Translations under genes and position numbers: made by a program
Source of the DNA: Microbacterium sp. SD291
GTDB lineage: Bacteria; Actinomycetota; Actinomycetes; Actinomycetales; Microbacteriaceae
Direction of reading: 5' to 3'
Assembly (NCBI RefSeq): GCF_017355365.1
Contig: NZ_JADIJR010000028.1
Span: 1-38,778 of the forward strand
DNA: 38,778 nt
Shown here: positions 9,400 to 18,538 of the stretch, piece after piece
Layout: each line of letters opens with the position of its first letter
How positions within the stretch are numbered: the stretch's first letter is position 1
The notes under the pieces: generated by a model
Databases searched by the model: none
What the model saw: only the letters and a program-made list of their open reading frames with translations
What the model was told of the DNA's origin: nothing

Positions 9400-11121
9400 A
9401 TGGATGAGGCACGAGAAGATCTGGACGACACCTCTGGCGATGTCGATGAGTCGTCTTCGGATCACGGAACCGAGTTGGACATAGCGACCTCCACAACGCT
9501 TGTCGAGATCAGCCCCGGTATGGCCGTCGTATTCGGCGACGTTCCAGAAGGTCTAGAACTTCTGGAGATGGACTTCATCCCCTCCTTCGACAGGGCCCAG
9601 CTCAACTCCGCGCTCGGCGCGCTGGGCAACGTCGGGACCATCGTCGGCAACGTTGGTGAAGCCATCGCGAGCGCTCAGGGGCTGTACCGCGTCAACGAAG
9701 CAACGTTGTCGCTCCTCAAGAGCGGAGGCCAGCTCGCGGCAAAGGACGGGGCGAAGCTCGGCGCGATCTTCAAGAACGGCGAGCTTGTCGCTCAGGCGCG
9801 CTTCATTCCAGCGTCGATGACGGCGGCAACCGCGATCGCGGCAATTGGACCGGCGGTCGCCATGCTCGCGCTTCAGATGCAGCTCGGCGAGATATCTGGT
9901 TTGGTGCGTACGAACATCGCGCTGACGACGCAGACCCTGAAGACCATTCGGAACGAGCAGTGGTCCGAGCTGGAAGCGCTGATCGAGGCGGTCGACGAAG
10001 CGGCCGATCACGTGCGAAGCATTGAGTCGGTCCCGGACTCGGTGTGGGAGTCGATCGCTGCGAGCTACCCAGCCCTCCGCAAGCAGATGAAGCTCTATCG
10101 GCGGAACGTGTCGGGCTACGTTCAGGAGCTCGGGAAGCTCAAGGGGCGATCTCGTCGCGAGTACCTCGAATCAAATGCCGAGGCGATGGTTTTCGATACG
10201 TACGCGCTACTTGGGTCGTTGAAGGCCTATGGCGAGTATCAGGCGGTCAAGGCCGTGCGGGCGCGGGCTCGTAGCGCCACCGATGCGAGTGAAGCACAAC
10301 TATTCGAGCGCATCACTCAAAGCACGCCCGTTGAGATCCAGAAGGCACGTGAGGAGCTCGGTGATCTCACCGAGGCTCTCGTGCGCGAACTGCGGATCAT
10401 CGCGGAGCTTCCAGGACGTGCGACGGTACCGCTCACCAAGAAGCGTAAAGACGCCAAGGCCGCGCGGCTGACTTGCGAGCAGCTCCTGGGTGCCATCGAG
10501 CCGCTCGCGAACAGCTTCCAGCTCCCCGTCGATATGCCGGAAGTACCGGGGATTCTCTGCGTGCCGGAAGAGCTCGACCTCGAGCCATATCTGCACGTGC
10601 TGCGGTGGTACTTGAACCGCGACGAGATCTTGCACGGCATAGCGTTTCCGTACGAGGCGCGTGGCGTCGCAGCCGCGATGCCGCCGATCCTTGCGAAGAG
10701 CGTGGACGCGTCCTGGGATGCGCTCGGGCCGGGCAAGTTGAGTGCCGTCGTCGAGGTCTTCGCATCGAGCACGTTCGTAGCTGTCACGGACCAGCGCGTG
10801 CTGACCGCGACACCTCGATCCTTGCTCAGGGAGGGCGAGCTTCGAGACGTGATCCCTTTGGGTGAGATCCGGTACGTGCGTCCGCGCCAAAACCAAACGG
10901 GCAGTGTCCGGCCCACAATCAACGTCGCGACTGACCGGAGCGACATCCGATGGATGTTTCCCGCCGCCGCGGACTCGGCACACATTGATCAGCTATCAAC
11001 ATCGCTCGGGGTGAAGCTGCAGCTCGGCTCCGGCGAACGCCTCCAAGTTGAAGCTGCATCGCCGACCGGGCGCGAAGACGAACACAGTCTTGAGGCGGAG
11101 ACAAGCCGTCCTGAGGGCTGA
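9400..11121 (+). CDS. Unknown cargo protein with C-terminal PH-like domain
   Basis: A 573-residue protein on the opposite strand to all adjacent transfer genes. An acidic disordered N-terminus (residues 1-30) is followed by a Gly/Ala-rich region with amphipathic or hydrophobic helices (about 64-92 and 140-165), then a long charged helical region (about 170-380). The C-terminal domain, from about residue 455, reads FVAVTDQRVLTATP, then DVIPLGEIRYVRPR and TDRSDIRWMF, the strand pattern of bacterial PH (YokE/bPH) domains. Start: ATG at 9400 after GGAGAGAAAG; an in-frame ATG 21 bases earlier is possible. It ends two bases from the convergent SCO6880 gene. It splits an otherwise co-oriented operon, so it is probably accessory cargo. 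Function unknown; a membrane-associated defence protein is one possibility. Confidence 0.72.
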   Translation: MDEAREDLDDTSGDVDESSSDHGTELDIATSTTLVEISPGMAVVFGDVPEGLELLEMDFIPSFDRAQLNSALGALGNVGTIVGNVGEAIASAQGLYRVNEATLSLLKSGGQLAAKDGAKLGAIFKNGELVAQARFIPASMTAATAIAAIGPAVAMLALQMQLGEISGLVRTNIALTTQTLKTIRNEQWSELEALIEAVDEAADHVRSIESVPDSVWESIAASYPALRKQMKLYRRNVSGYVQELGKLKGRSRREYLESNAEAMVFDTYALLGSLKAYGEYQAVKAVRARARSATDASEAQLFERITQSTPVEIQKAREELGDLTEALVRELRIIAELPGRATVPLTKKRKDAKAARLTCEQLLGAIEPLANSFQLPVDMPEVPGILCVPEELDLEPYLHVLRWYLNRDEILHGIAFPYEARGVAAAMPPILAKSVDASWDALGPGKLSAVVEVFASSTFVAVTDQRVLTATPRSLLREGELRDVIPLGEIRYVRPRQNQTGSVRPTINVATDRSDIRWMFPAAADSAHIDQLSTSLGVKLQLGSGERLQVEAASPTGREDEHSLEAETSRPEG

Positions 11122-11123
11122 AG

Positions 11124-12590
11124 CTAGACGACCCGGCAGAGGGGCAGCGCCGCCGCCGTGAATGCCTGCGCCTGCTGTCCGACGAGGAGCCGCGTCTCGC
11201 AGGAAGCCTGAATCGCGGCCTGCTCGATCGCGGCAACCGCGGCATCGAGGTCGTCCGCGGTGCGCGCTGAGACCGAGATGAGCCCCGTGTAGCGGAGCAC
11301 GCCGTGTCCGGCGGTGAGATCGGCTTCCTGTTGCAATACGTCCTGGAACTCCGCCGCTTGCGATGCATCCTCGATCTGGCCGATCCGCTGGCGTTGGGCT
11401 GCGTCCGAGATGTACTCGGTCTTCTTCTTCCGGATGTCACGTGCCGCCTGATCAGAGCGCATCGGCGTGCACAGCAGCGAGAACGACCGTTGGATCCCGG
11501 TCGACAGCAGCAGCGGCGCGAGGAAGCCCGGGTAGACCATCGACCGCGGCCATTCCGAGATCCACAACACCGCGTGGAACGCCGAGTCAGTGCGAAGCCT
11601 CGACCACGACTCGTTCACCGCCACCGGTCCCGCGGTCGCGAGCGATTGCCCGAGTTCACCGTGACGTTCGAGTGACGCTGCGACCGCGGGGTCGTACGCA
11701 GAGCGCAGGACGACGGCGATGTCCCCGCACGAGAGCCATGAAGACGGCGAGAGGTCGGCGGAGCGCAGCGCGGCGACAAGTGTGGACATCTCCTGGCGAA
11801 GCACCGCAGCGGCACCACGGATGCCGCCACCGGCCGTGCGGATCTGCCGCGACGCCGCCCGAATGTCGAGCGACAGAGACAGCGTCGTGGCGTGGCGTTC
11901 TCCGGCTGGCCCTGCCCGTTCGATCAGCTCGGCATACGTGCTCGAGGCCCACGATGCATCTGCTGTGCCATGCGAGGCCCACCATTCGGCGAGGCCCGTC
12001 CCGGAGTCGGGCAGGATGCGCTCCAGCACCTGGAGCATCGAGATTCGACCGGACCGGCACACGGTCGCGAGCACACGTCCCCATGAACTGACTCTACGTT
12101 CCTGTTCGCCGGGGTCGAGGAGCACGAAAGCTGGATGCGAGACGGAGACGATCGCGGTGAGCGTTGCGGCGGTCGGGTCATGCACCATCCCGGCACCGGT
12201 GGCGGGATCGTCGTACTCACGCAATCGCGCCATGTCGCCAGGAAGCGCGAGCGATCCGGCGGGGCGCGGCTTCACGACGCGCCGACGGTAGAGTAACTGT
12301 CCGCCGGTGGTCTTCCATAGCCACCAGAACACGACGGGGATCCACTCGACGATCGCGCGCCCGGCGATCCGGATCCACGCCACTGCGGCAGCGATGAGCC
12401 AGACCGGGGCAGAGAAGGCGACGAGGATGCCGCCACCAGAGTAGAACGCCCACACGAGTGTGCCGACCCCGATTCCGAGTGCGATCAACTGTGAGAGCGA
12501 CAATCCCCAAAGGACACCTCGCCGGGTCAATCGAGAGAACTTCACCGGGACGAGGTCTCCGGCCCGTCGGTCGTCATGGTCATTCGTCAT
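11124..12590 (-). CDS. SCO6880-family conjugation protein (PrgI/VirB4 N-domain-like)
   Basis: A 488-residue protein of the SCO6880 family found in actinobacterial conjugative elements. Residues about 28-70 form two membrane helices (LSLSQLIALGIGVGTLVWAF, then ILVAFSAPVWLIAAAVAWI) in the PrgI/VirB3-like arrangement. A soluble region follows, with a VHDPTAATLTAIVSVSH segment and a long helical part resembling the VirB4 N-terminal domain; there is no Walker motif. Family knowledge suggests it joins the VirB3/VirB4-N functions in the inner-membrane complex, complementing the ATPase at 7000-8487. It lies six bases downstream of trbL, so it is in the same operon. A cargo gene now lies on its downstream side. 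Confidence 0.88.
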   Translation of the reverse strand: MTNDHDDRRAGDLVPVKFSRLTRRGVLWGLSLSQLIALGIGVGTLVWAFYSGGGILVAFSAPVWLIAAAVAWIRIAGRAIVEWIPVVFWWLWKTTGGQLLYRRRVVKPRPAGSLALPGDMARLREYDDPATGAGMVHDPTAATLTAIVSVSHPAFVLLDPGEQERRVSSWGRVLATVCRSGRISMLQVLERILPDSGTGLAEWWASHGTADASWASSTYAELIERAGPAGERHATTLSLSLDIRAASRQIRTAGGGIRGAAAVLRQEMSTLVAALRSADLSPSSWLSCGDIAVVLRSAYDPAVAASLERHGELGQSLATAGPVAVNESWSRLRTDSAFHAVLWISEWPRSMVYPGFLAPLLLSTGIQRSFSLLCTPMRSDQAARDIRKKKTEYISDAAQRQRIGQIEDASQAAEFQDVLQQEADLTAGHGVLRYTGLISVSARTADDLDAAVAAIEQAAIQASCETRLLVGQQAQAFTAAALPLCRVV

Positions 12591-12596
12591 GATGCG

Positions 12597-13949
12597 TCAT
12601 TCCTTCCCGGGAGGCAGCGGTCGCGGCCGACTGGGCGGAGCCGGATCTGCGCGCGGGGCCGACGGCTGCGGTGTGGAAGGCGACACGGGGGCAGCGGGTA
12701 CCGGAGTCCCCGAGTCGCCCGCGCTCGCCGCAGCAGTTTCGGCGGCGCCACCGACGCTCTGGCCGATCTTCGGTCCAGCAGTAACAGCGCCCTTGACGAC
12801 TTCGGCCCCGATGACCGCGGCTGCAGCAGGCCCGGCCGCAGCAGCAGCTCCGGCACCAGCCCCAGATCCAGCGCCTGCACTCGTGCCAGCCGCAGTGCCG
12901 CTGGGGGTGGCGCCAGCCGCCGCCGTCGTGCTCGGCGCAGTGCTCGCGGGGCGAGTGGTGTTCGCACCCCCGCCGGACCCGCCGTCGAGAACCTTCTTGA
13001 CGCTGTCGCCCTGCGGCTTCGACGGCACCGGGACGGGCCGGTTGATGGCGTTCTTCGCCTCCTGTTCGCTTCCCATCGCGTGGTAGAGGTCAAAGCCGAG
13101 GAACGAGATGAACCGGTAGACCATGTATGGCGCGAAGGCTGCAATGAACAGCAGCACGATGCCCGAGATTGGCTCGGTCACGGACGCGAGGTCTGCCTCG
13201 ATCGGGGTGGACACCTGGGTGATCGCGATGAGGAACACGACGACGAGTACGAGTTTCGAGATGATCAGCGCGACGACGAACGCCGCCCATTTCCCGATCC
13301 ATCCGCGGGTGACGTCCCACGCCGCGCCCGCGAACGCGATGGGCGCGAGCACGATGGCCACCAACAGCAGTGCTTTGCGAATCAGGAGCGAGAACCACAC
13401 GATGGCGACCGCGCAGATCATGAGTCCTGCGAGGAAGATCGTGATGATCGCGCCGACGCCGGGAGCCGCGATGTTGATCGTCGTGAGGCCTGCGGTCAGG
13501 AGCGCGATCTTGTCGCCCATGGTCGCGGTCGTTTCCCCTGCGGCCTGGACGATGCCGACGCAGAGTTGGTCGACGATCTCCAGCGCGGTCGCGGTGAGCG
13601 TGACGACAACGAAGGAACCGAGTACTGCTTTGGCAGCTCCGAGCGCTGCGCGGGAAAGCGCAGCGGGTTCGCGCCGGATGAGTCCCAGGACCAACTGGAA
13701 GCAGAAGAACAGCAGGACGATGAAGACGCCGATGCCGAAGAGCAGGTTGTAGACGTCGATGTAGCCGGAGGATTGGACGTCGACGAGAGTGGTGCTGTCG
13801 AAGACGGTCCACATGGCTTCGATGAGCCATCCGGCAGCTTGTCCCATTGTGGCGGCGAGCCAATCGAACGGGGCAGACACCAGCGAAGCCGCGCCTTCGC
13901 CGACGGCATCGCACACGGTGGAGATGACGGGGATATCGCAGACACTCAT
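12597..13949 (-). CDS. trbL: TrbL/VirB6-like inner-membrane channel protein
   Basis: A 450-residue polytopic membrane protein. After an N-terminal segment with paired cysteines (C4, C13), residues about 65-300 contain at least six hydrophobic helices, for example a YNLLFGIGVFIVLLFFCF stretch, FLAGLMICAVAIVWFSLLI, and the KLVLVVVFLIAI and IVLLFIAAFAPYMVY segments. This is the TrbL/VirB6 pattern. The last 120 residues are a low-complexity Ala/Gly/Pro/Thr tail, unusual in length but typical of actinobacterial members. It lies between the pilin-like genes and the SCO6880 gene. The repetitive GC-rich tail explains the large spurious frames on the other strand. Confidence 0.88.
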   Translation of the reverse strand: MSVCDIPVISTVCDAVGEGAASLVSAPFDWLAATMGQAAGWLIEAMWTVFDSTTLVDVQSSGYIDVYNLLFGIGVFIVLLFFCFQLVLGLIRREPAALSRAALGAAKAVLGSFVVVTLTATALEIVDQLCVGIVQAAGETTATMGDKIALLTAGLTTINIAAPGVGAIITIFLAGLMICAVAIVWFSLLIRKALLLVAIVLAPIAFAGAAWDVTRGWIGKWAAFVVALIISKLVLVVVFLIAITQVSTPIEADLASVTEPISGIVLLFIAAFAPYMVYRFISFLGFDLYHAMGSEQEAKNAINRPVPVPSKPQGDSVKKVLDGGSGGGANTTRPASTAPSTTAAAGATPSGTAAGTSAGAGSGAGAGAAAAAGPAAAAVIGAEVVKGAVTAGPKIGQSVGGAAETAAASAGDSGTPVPAAPVSPSTPQPSAPRADPAPPSRPRPLPPGKE

Positions 13950-13983
13950 CGCGGGGTTCCCAACGGGTTACGACCGAGTGGCC

Positions 13984-14295
13984 TCAGACCTGCTGTCCGA
14001 CGTTCCAGAAGAAGTTGATCAACGTCACGGACGCGCCACAGATGACCGCAGCACCACAGGAGATGAGCACGCCGAGCTTGCCTCGTGAGGCAAGGTGCGG
14101 GTTCGACGAGTTCGACCCGAATCCCCAGACGATCGCGGCCACGATCAGCGCGAGCACGGACAGGACGAGCCCGACCGTCATGACGGCGCCGACGATCGTG
14201 CGTAGCTGCGCGATCCCGGGTAGACCGGAGTCGTTCGGAGTGATGTCGATGTCCATCGGCAGGGCGGTGGCGACGGTCGCGATGAGTTCGAACAC
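13984..14295 (-). CDS. Small two-helix membrane protein, VirB2/TrbC-like
   Basis: A 103-residue protein starting at a GTG with AAGGAG six bases upstream; upstream in-frame ATGs lack a ribosome site and add non-conserved sequence. It has two membrane helices (about 38-62 and 76-96) separated by a short basic loop containing NPHLASRGKLG. This topology fits VirB2/TrbC pilins and the small membrane subunits of actinobacterial transfer systems. It is similar in layout to the product of 14409-14675, including the S/NP-LA-(R/K)-(R/K) loop, so the two are probably paralogues. Processing to a pilin is an inference. Confidence 0.72.
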   Translation of the reverse strand: MFELIATVATALPMDIDITPNDSGLPGIAQLRTIVGAVMTVGLVLSVLALIVAAIVWGFGSNSSNPHLASRGKLGVLISCGAAVICGASVTLINFFWNVGQQV

Positions 14296-14408
14296 GGTGG
14301 CTCCTTGGCATGAACACCGCCACGGGCGGTAGGCGAAAGATGGTCGAGAGCCAGGTGTGCAGCGCCTCACCACCAGTCGCATGCCGATTCGCACACGGGG
14401 CGATGAGG

Positions 14409-14675
14409 TCAGAGCTGTTCGCCGACGCTGATGAGCCAGTTCATCCAGGACACGCACCCGCCAGCGAGCACCGCTGCACCGAGCGCGACGAAGACCCCGG
14501 TGCGCGCTTTCGCCGCAAGAGCGGGGTTGCCGGTGGAAGTAGCGATCGCCCAGACGATCGCGGAGATGATGATCATGAGCACGGCGACGATCAGGATGAT
14601 CGTGAGTGCAGCACCGATGGCGACTTTGAGGTCATCGATACCGCCGAGACCACCGAAGTCGGGGAACACGTTCAT
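14409..14675 (-). CDS. Second small two-helix membrane protein, VirB2/TrbC-like
   Basis: An 88-residue protein whose ATG overlaps the stop of the M23 peptidase gene (ATGA). A short soluble N-terminus (MNVFPDFGGLGGIDDLKVAI) precedes a strongly hydrophobic helix (about 20-45), a loop STGNPALAAKARTG and a second helix (about 58-80). The loop resembles that of the neighbouring 103-aa protein. A pair of small VirB2/TrbC-like proteins next to a cell-wall hydrolase and TrbL is the expected order for this kind of transfer operon. The 113 bases between the two small genes hold no visible feature. Confidence 0.75.
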   Translation of the reverse strand: MNVFPDFGGLGGIDDLKVAIGAALTIILIVAVLMIIISAIVWAIATSTGNPALAAKARTGVFVALGAAVLAGGCVSWMNWLISVGEQL

Positions 14676-15856
14676 CACTGGCCCCCTACCAGTGCCGAGC
14701 ACCCGGCGCCTGCGGTGGGCTCTGGGAGGTCTGCGGCGCCGTGGTCGTTGAGCCAATTTGCGGCGTCGACCGCTTCGGCGTTCGTGCCACCTGGACGGAC
14801 TTCGAAGTGCAGGTGTGCGCCGGTCGAGCGCCCGGAGGAGCCGACGTCGCCGATGTGTTGACCGGCGACGACGTGCTCGCCGACGGTGACATGGATGCCG
14901 CTCTGCCACATGTGCGCATACGCGGTCGCAACGGTGACGCCGTCGATGCGGTGCTCGATCACAATGAGCCCGCCGTACCCGCCGGAGAACTCGGCGACTG
15001 TGACGACTCCGTCCGCGGCCGCGAGGATCGGCGTTCCATCCGGCGCAGCGAGGTCGGTGCCGGAGTGGAAGGCGCTCTCTCCGGTAAACGGGTCGACTCG
15101 CGGGCCGAAGTTGCCGGTGAGTACCCAGGTGTCCTCCGGCAATGGAAACACGACGCGGGCCGACTCCGCAGCGCTCGCGGTCGGCGCAGGAGTGCTCCCG
15201 GCAAGTTGCGAGGTGACGCTAGTGAGAGTGGCGAGGATCTTTTCGGCGACCGGCTCGTAGTTGTTGTACCGGTCGGGGAATCCGGATACCTCAACCGCTT
15301 GCGCGGCTTCGCCCTTGCTCAAGTTCTGCCAGTCGGGGATATCGAGCAGGCCACGCGGCGAGGGATAGTTCGGTCCCGTCGGTCCGCCGAAGAACGCCGC
15401 AGCCTGATACTCCGGATCCATCAACTCGGCGACCGATCCCCATCCGGATTGCGGGCGCATTTGGAACAGACCGAGCGAATCGTGATCGGATCCGTTTCCA
15501 TCGTTCGGATAGTCGCCGGACTCTGGGTAGGTGCTCGTGTTCGCCAGCTGCCGCAGCGTTGACTCGGTGAGCGCAGCCATGAGCGCGATCTGGACGCCAT
15601 CGCGGGTGACGCCATCGATCCGCGACCCAACAGAGATGATCGTGGCCGCGTGAGTGAGCTGCTGCCGATTGAGTGTGAAAGTCTCTCCGTTCGCCGTCGT
15701 CACCACAAGCGAATCCGGAATGGGGCCGACGGTGAGGCCCGTCGAGGCGAGGCACGCAATGACGGCGGGGTTTGCGACCAGACCGACCGCGACCAGTCCG
15801 AGCGTCGGGGCGAGGAACGCGAGCCCGATGAGTGCGATCGCGAGCTTCTTCAGCAT
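14675..15856 (-). CDS. Cell-wall hydrolase: lysozyme-like domain plus M23 peptidase
   Basis: A 393-residue secreted or anchored enzyme that would open peptidoglycan for the transfer channel. An N-terminal hydrophobic segment (residues 5-30) is followed by a lysozyme/transglycosylase-like domain with a candidate catalytic Glu98 in LMAALTEST and the SLGLFQMRP motif (127-135). A Ser/Thr/Pro/Ala linker follows, then an M23 peptidase domain with HSGTD (His264, Asp268), His315 in YAHM, and AHLHFEV (His348, His350). These residues complete the LytM-type zinc and catalytic set, so both activities look intact. This two-domain design is standard in actinobacterial and Gram-positive conjugation systems (VirB1-like). 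Confidence 0.92.
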   Translation of the reverse strand: MLKKLAIALIGLAFLAPTLGLVAVGLVANPAVIACLASTGLTVGPIPDSLVVTTANGETFTLNRQQLTHAATIISVGSRIDGVTRDGVQIALMAALTESTLRQLANTSTYPESGDYPNDGNGSDHDSLGLFQMRPQSGWGSVAELMDPEYQAAAFFGGPTGPNYPSPRGLLDIPDWQNLSKGEAAQAVEVSGFPDRYNNYEPVAEKILATLTSVTSQLAGSTPAPTASAAESARVVFPLPEDTWVLTGNFGPRVDPFTGESAFHSGTDLAAPDGTPILAAADGVVTVAEFSGGYGGLIVIEHRIDGVTVATAYAHMWQSGIHVTVGEHVVAGQHIGDVGSSGRSTGAHLHFEVRPGGTNAEAVDAANWLNDHGAADLPEPTAGAGCSALVGGQ

Positions 15857-15868
15857 GAGTCGGCCGTC

Positions 15869-16552
15869 CTATCGGAGCGGATTGTTCAGCTCGGACAGCC
15901 GCAGGGCGTAGCAACGGTCATCGGGCGGGCAAGCGATGAAGACCGTGAGTGCCACCTCTTGCTGAGCCGTGATCGGATCGCCGTTCCACGTGCCAGCGCG
16001 GTGACGGATGCCTTCGATCGTGTACGCCGTCGCGCCTTCGGGGAGTTGTCCGGGCCGTGCCTGCGAGAGCGCCTCTGACCAGGCATCCGGCACGTACATC
16101 GACGTGATCTCCAGACGTTGCGTCGTCGCGTACTGACGCAGTTGCACCCATGCGTTCTGCGTCGGCAGACAGGTGGCGATGTCGCCCGCGAGCCCCGGCT
16201 GCTCGGCACCGGTGGGATCGGCGACGTCGAGGATGACGTCGGTGTAGTCGAGCGGAACGAAACCGATGCCGGTGTCCCACGTGAACAGCGCCGTCGCGAC
16301 GCTGCCTGCGAACGTCTCTGCATCTCGAGTGGGCAGGATCGTCGGAAGTCGCGGTGCCGTCGTGGCAGGTCGACGAGACTGCTCGGTGGTCGGCGCGGCG
16401 CTCGACGAGGTCGGCTCCGGCGAGTCCTCCGGCTCTGATGATCCGATGATGAGTCCGTAGGTGCCGACAGCGACGACGAGGACGGCCATCACCGCGACGG
16501 CGATCAGTGCGATCAAGGTGCGGCGCAAACGGGGAGCGGTCAGGTGCTTCAT
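15869..16552 (-). CDS. VirB8/TcpC-like transfer protein (single-pass, extracytoplasmic)
   Basis: A 227-residue protein with a basic N-terminus, one membrane helix (about 12-35), a Ser/Thr/Pro/Glu-rich linker (36-75) and a soluble extracytoplasmic domain. The topology and position beside the M23 hydrolase and TrbL match VirB8/TcpC-type assembly factors, which have an NTF2-like outer domain. No diagnostic motif is visible, so this call rests on topology and context. Two cysteines near the C-terminal end (IACPPDDRCYALRLSE) could form a disulfide. It starts 30 bases after parB. Confidence 0.6.
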   Translation of the reverse strand: MKHLTAPRLRRTLIALIAVAVMAVLVVAVGTYGLIIGSSEPEDSPEPTSSSAAPTTEQSRRPATTAPRLPTILPTRDAETFAGSVATALFTWDTGIGFVPLDYTDVILDVADPTGAEQPGLAGDIATCLPTQNAWVQLRQYATTQRLEITSMYVPDAWSEALSQARPGQLPEGATAYTIEGIRHRAGTWNGDPITAQQEVALTVFIACPPDDRCYALRLSELNNPLR

Positions 16553-16582
16553 GCCGGGCAGGTGCGCAGCCCTGACCCCTGC

Positions 16583-17590
16583 TCAGATCGCGCGAAGGCT
16601 CCGCGCTGTCGTCTCGGTGTCTGAGTCGGCGTCGTTTCGAAATGCTCGGAGCTGCTCAGCGACGTCGACCGTGGCATCAACGACGTGGAGGAAGAGGTCG
16701 ACCTCGGCGTCGCTGAGCTGATGAGCCAGGTCGTCGACGGTGAAGTGCCGCCACCAGCCGTCGAGCTCCGACCAGGTCACGACGAACGCGCGCACGGGCC
16801 ACGGGTCATCGCCGTCCGTACGGGCAGCGGGGTTTGGCGACGGGCGTCGCTTGGGCATCCGCTTGCCTTTGATACGAGCCAGGGCTTCCTCGGCGAGTTT
16901 CGCCACGTTCTCCCCACTCGCGCCGGGTTGCGCTGCAGCGACGAGTTGGCGTGCCCGCTCGTAGCTCGGGTGCACGGCTGACCCGGATCCGATGAGCTCC
17001 AGCTCGGCTGCGACGCCCTCGCGCACGGACTCGGGCTGGGTCTCATCGTCGACGAGGTGCTGGAGGTAGTTGATCTTCTCGAGCGTGGTGTGAGAGGGGC
17101 CATCCGGGATCATCGCAGCGGCCTGCTCGCGTGCGTCGCCCACAGCCTCTGACGGTGCCGCAAACTTTGCGGCACCGTCATCTCCTGGCTGGTTCTCCCT
17201 ACTGAAGCGTGACGCTTCCTGGCGGCGAGTGGCATCCTCTGCCATCAGCGTCTTGATCTCTCGGTACAGAGTCGCGTTCTCCAGTTGAGTGAGCGGCTTG
17301 TGGAGCACATTGTCATCTTGCTCGGCAAGCAGGTACGCAAGGTCTCCCGAGATGCCCGAACGCACCCACACTTTGACGTGCAGCCACCCGAGTTGCTTGA
17401 TCGCGGCCAGTCGCCGTGCACCGCAGACGAGGATCCCTTCTGGCGTGACGGTTATCGGCTGCAGCAGGCCGTCCCGCTCGATTGATGCGGCAAGCGAGGC
17501 GAGGTCGCCGAGCTCCGTCCGATGGCGTCGCCCGACCCGAATGGAGCCGACCGACCGTTCCAGTTCAATGTGCCCGTTGTCGGTGCTCAT
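16583..17590 (-). CDS. parB: ParB-like nuclease-domain protein
   Basis: A 335-residue protein with a ParB/Srx-type N-terminal domain: IRVGRRHRTELGDLASLAASI (about 17-37), then GLLQPITVTPEG and the signature ILVCGARRLAAIKQLGW (about 53-69). ParB proteins bind partition sites and act as CTPases; in ICEs they assist maintenance or regulate transfer. The middle (110-240) is helical and the C-terminus contains an unassigned WSELDGWWRHFTVDDLAHQL segment. No ParA is seen nearby, so it may act without a partner ATPase or with one outside the window. Its ATG overlaps the stop of the 284-aa gene. Confidence 0.82.
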   Translation of the reverse strand: MSTDNGHIELERSVGSIRVGRRHRTELGDLASLAASIERDGLLQPITVTPEGILVCGARRLAAIKQLGWLHVKVWVRSGISGDLAYLLAEQDDNVLHKPLTQLENATLYREIKTLMAEDATRRQEASRFSRENQPGDDGAAKFAAPSEAVGDAREQAAAMIPDGPSHTTLEKINYLQHLVDDETQPESVREGVAAELELIGSGSAVHPSYERARQLVAAAQPGASGENVAKLAEEALARIKGKRMPKRRPSPNPAARTDGDDPWPVRAFVVTWSELDGWWRHFTVDDLAHQLSDAEVDLFLHVVDATVDVAEQLRAFRNDADSDTETTARSLRAI

Positions 17591-18441
17591 CGCCTGCCCC
17601 CGTGCCTGGGCGTGGACATCGCGATCGTCATCACCAGGTCGTCATCACTGAGCAACGCGGGCAGCGTGTCGCCCACGAGCAGACGGAACAGGATGCCGCG
17701 ACCGGCGCTGGTCGACCGGTATGCAGGATGTGGATGCCCGAGCAGCACACGCAGCAGCGCCGCCCACGAGTCGGCAGGCAGATCGAGCAGCGCTCGGGCG
17801 TGCTTGTCGCGGCGCAGCAGCTCGCAGGCGCTCTGTCGAGACCCGGCCCGCGCGACCGCGGCGCAGACGTACTCGATCGCGGCACGGGAGGTGCTCTCCG
17901 GCCATCCCAACGTCGTGAACAGAACGATCGACAGTTCGACCGCACGTTTGGCGATGTCGACGTCATCAGGTGCATCGGAGGCGTCGTCTTGGGTACACGG
18001 ATGGTCGTCTTGGACGTGGAACGCCGGATGGTAATCGGCCAGCGGAGTCTCTCGATCGGCGAACCGTTCGGGGTCATGAAACGCTGAGACGTGCGGGCGG
18101 CGAGCTTGGTGAGTCGCGCACAACAAGCCTTGCCCGCGCTCCTCAGCGATGCAGGTGATCTGAACACCGCGAGTGACGACGGCCCACGGATCGTCTGCTT
18201 CCCGCGCGGAGCGGGTTCGCATGACATCGAATGCTGCCGACGCTGCCTCCCAGGGGTCGAGGCCGTGCTTACGTGCCAAGGCGCCGTACTTCTCGGCCGA
18301 GAACACGGCGAGATCAGCGGCAACGCGGTCGTGCGCCCAGGCGCGAGCACCCGCCTGATGCAGGCGATTGAGCAGGGCGCGCAGCCCTTCGCTCGTTCTG
18401 TAATCCTCGCGCGACTGCGGCGGAGAACTGTGATGGGTCAT
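17587..18441 (-). CDS. Conserved ICE protein of unknown function (284 aa)
   Basis: A soluble helical protein with no motif I recognise. The N-terminal part is Ala/Arg-rich helix (LRALLNRLHQAGARAWAHDR and AVFSAEKYGALARKHGLDPWEAASAAFDVMR). A central part contains WAVVTRGVQITCIAEERGQGLL, and an Asp-rich spacer follows, then a further helical domain. The start is the ATG with GGAGGTG about nine bases upstream; a longer frame is open but lacks that support. Its stop overlaps the parB start, implying coupled synthesis. Replication or transfer control is possible from position alone. Confidence 0.68.
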   Translation of the reverse strand: MTHHSSPPQSREDYRTSEGLRALLNRLHQAGARAWAHDRVAADLAVFSAEKYGALARKHGLDPWEAASAAFDVMRTRSAREADDPWAVVTRGVQITCIAEERGQGLLCATHQARRPHVSAFHDPERFADRETPLADYHPAFHVQDDHPCTQDDASDAPDDVDIAKRAVELSIVLFTTLGWPESTSRAAIEYVCAAVARAGSRQSACELLRRDKHARALLDLPADSWAALLRVLLGHPHPAYRSTSAGRGILFRLLVGDTLPALLSDDDLVMTIAMSTPRHGGRR

Positions 18442-18538
18442 GGCGAAGACACCTCCTGACATGCAGGTGCGCGCCCGCTCCCCAGAGGGGGTCCTGGATG
18501 CCGGTGAGGTTCCCATCAGGTTGTCTCAAGCGTGTGGT

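Noticed and set aside
12576..14018. Long open frame on the plus strand (480 codons)
   Set aside because: Antisense to trbL, Arg/Asp/Gly-rich low-complexity product, caused by GC-rich codon structure.
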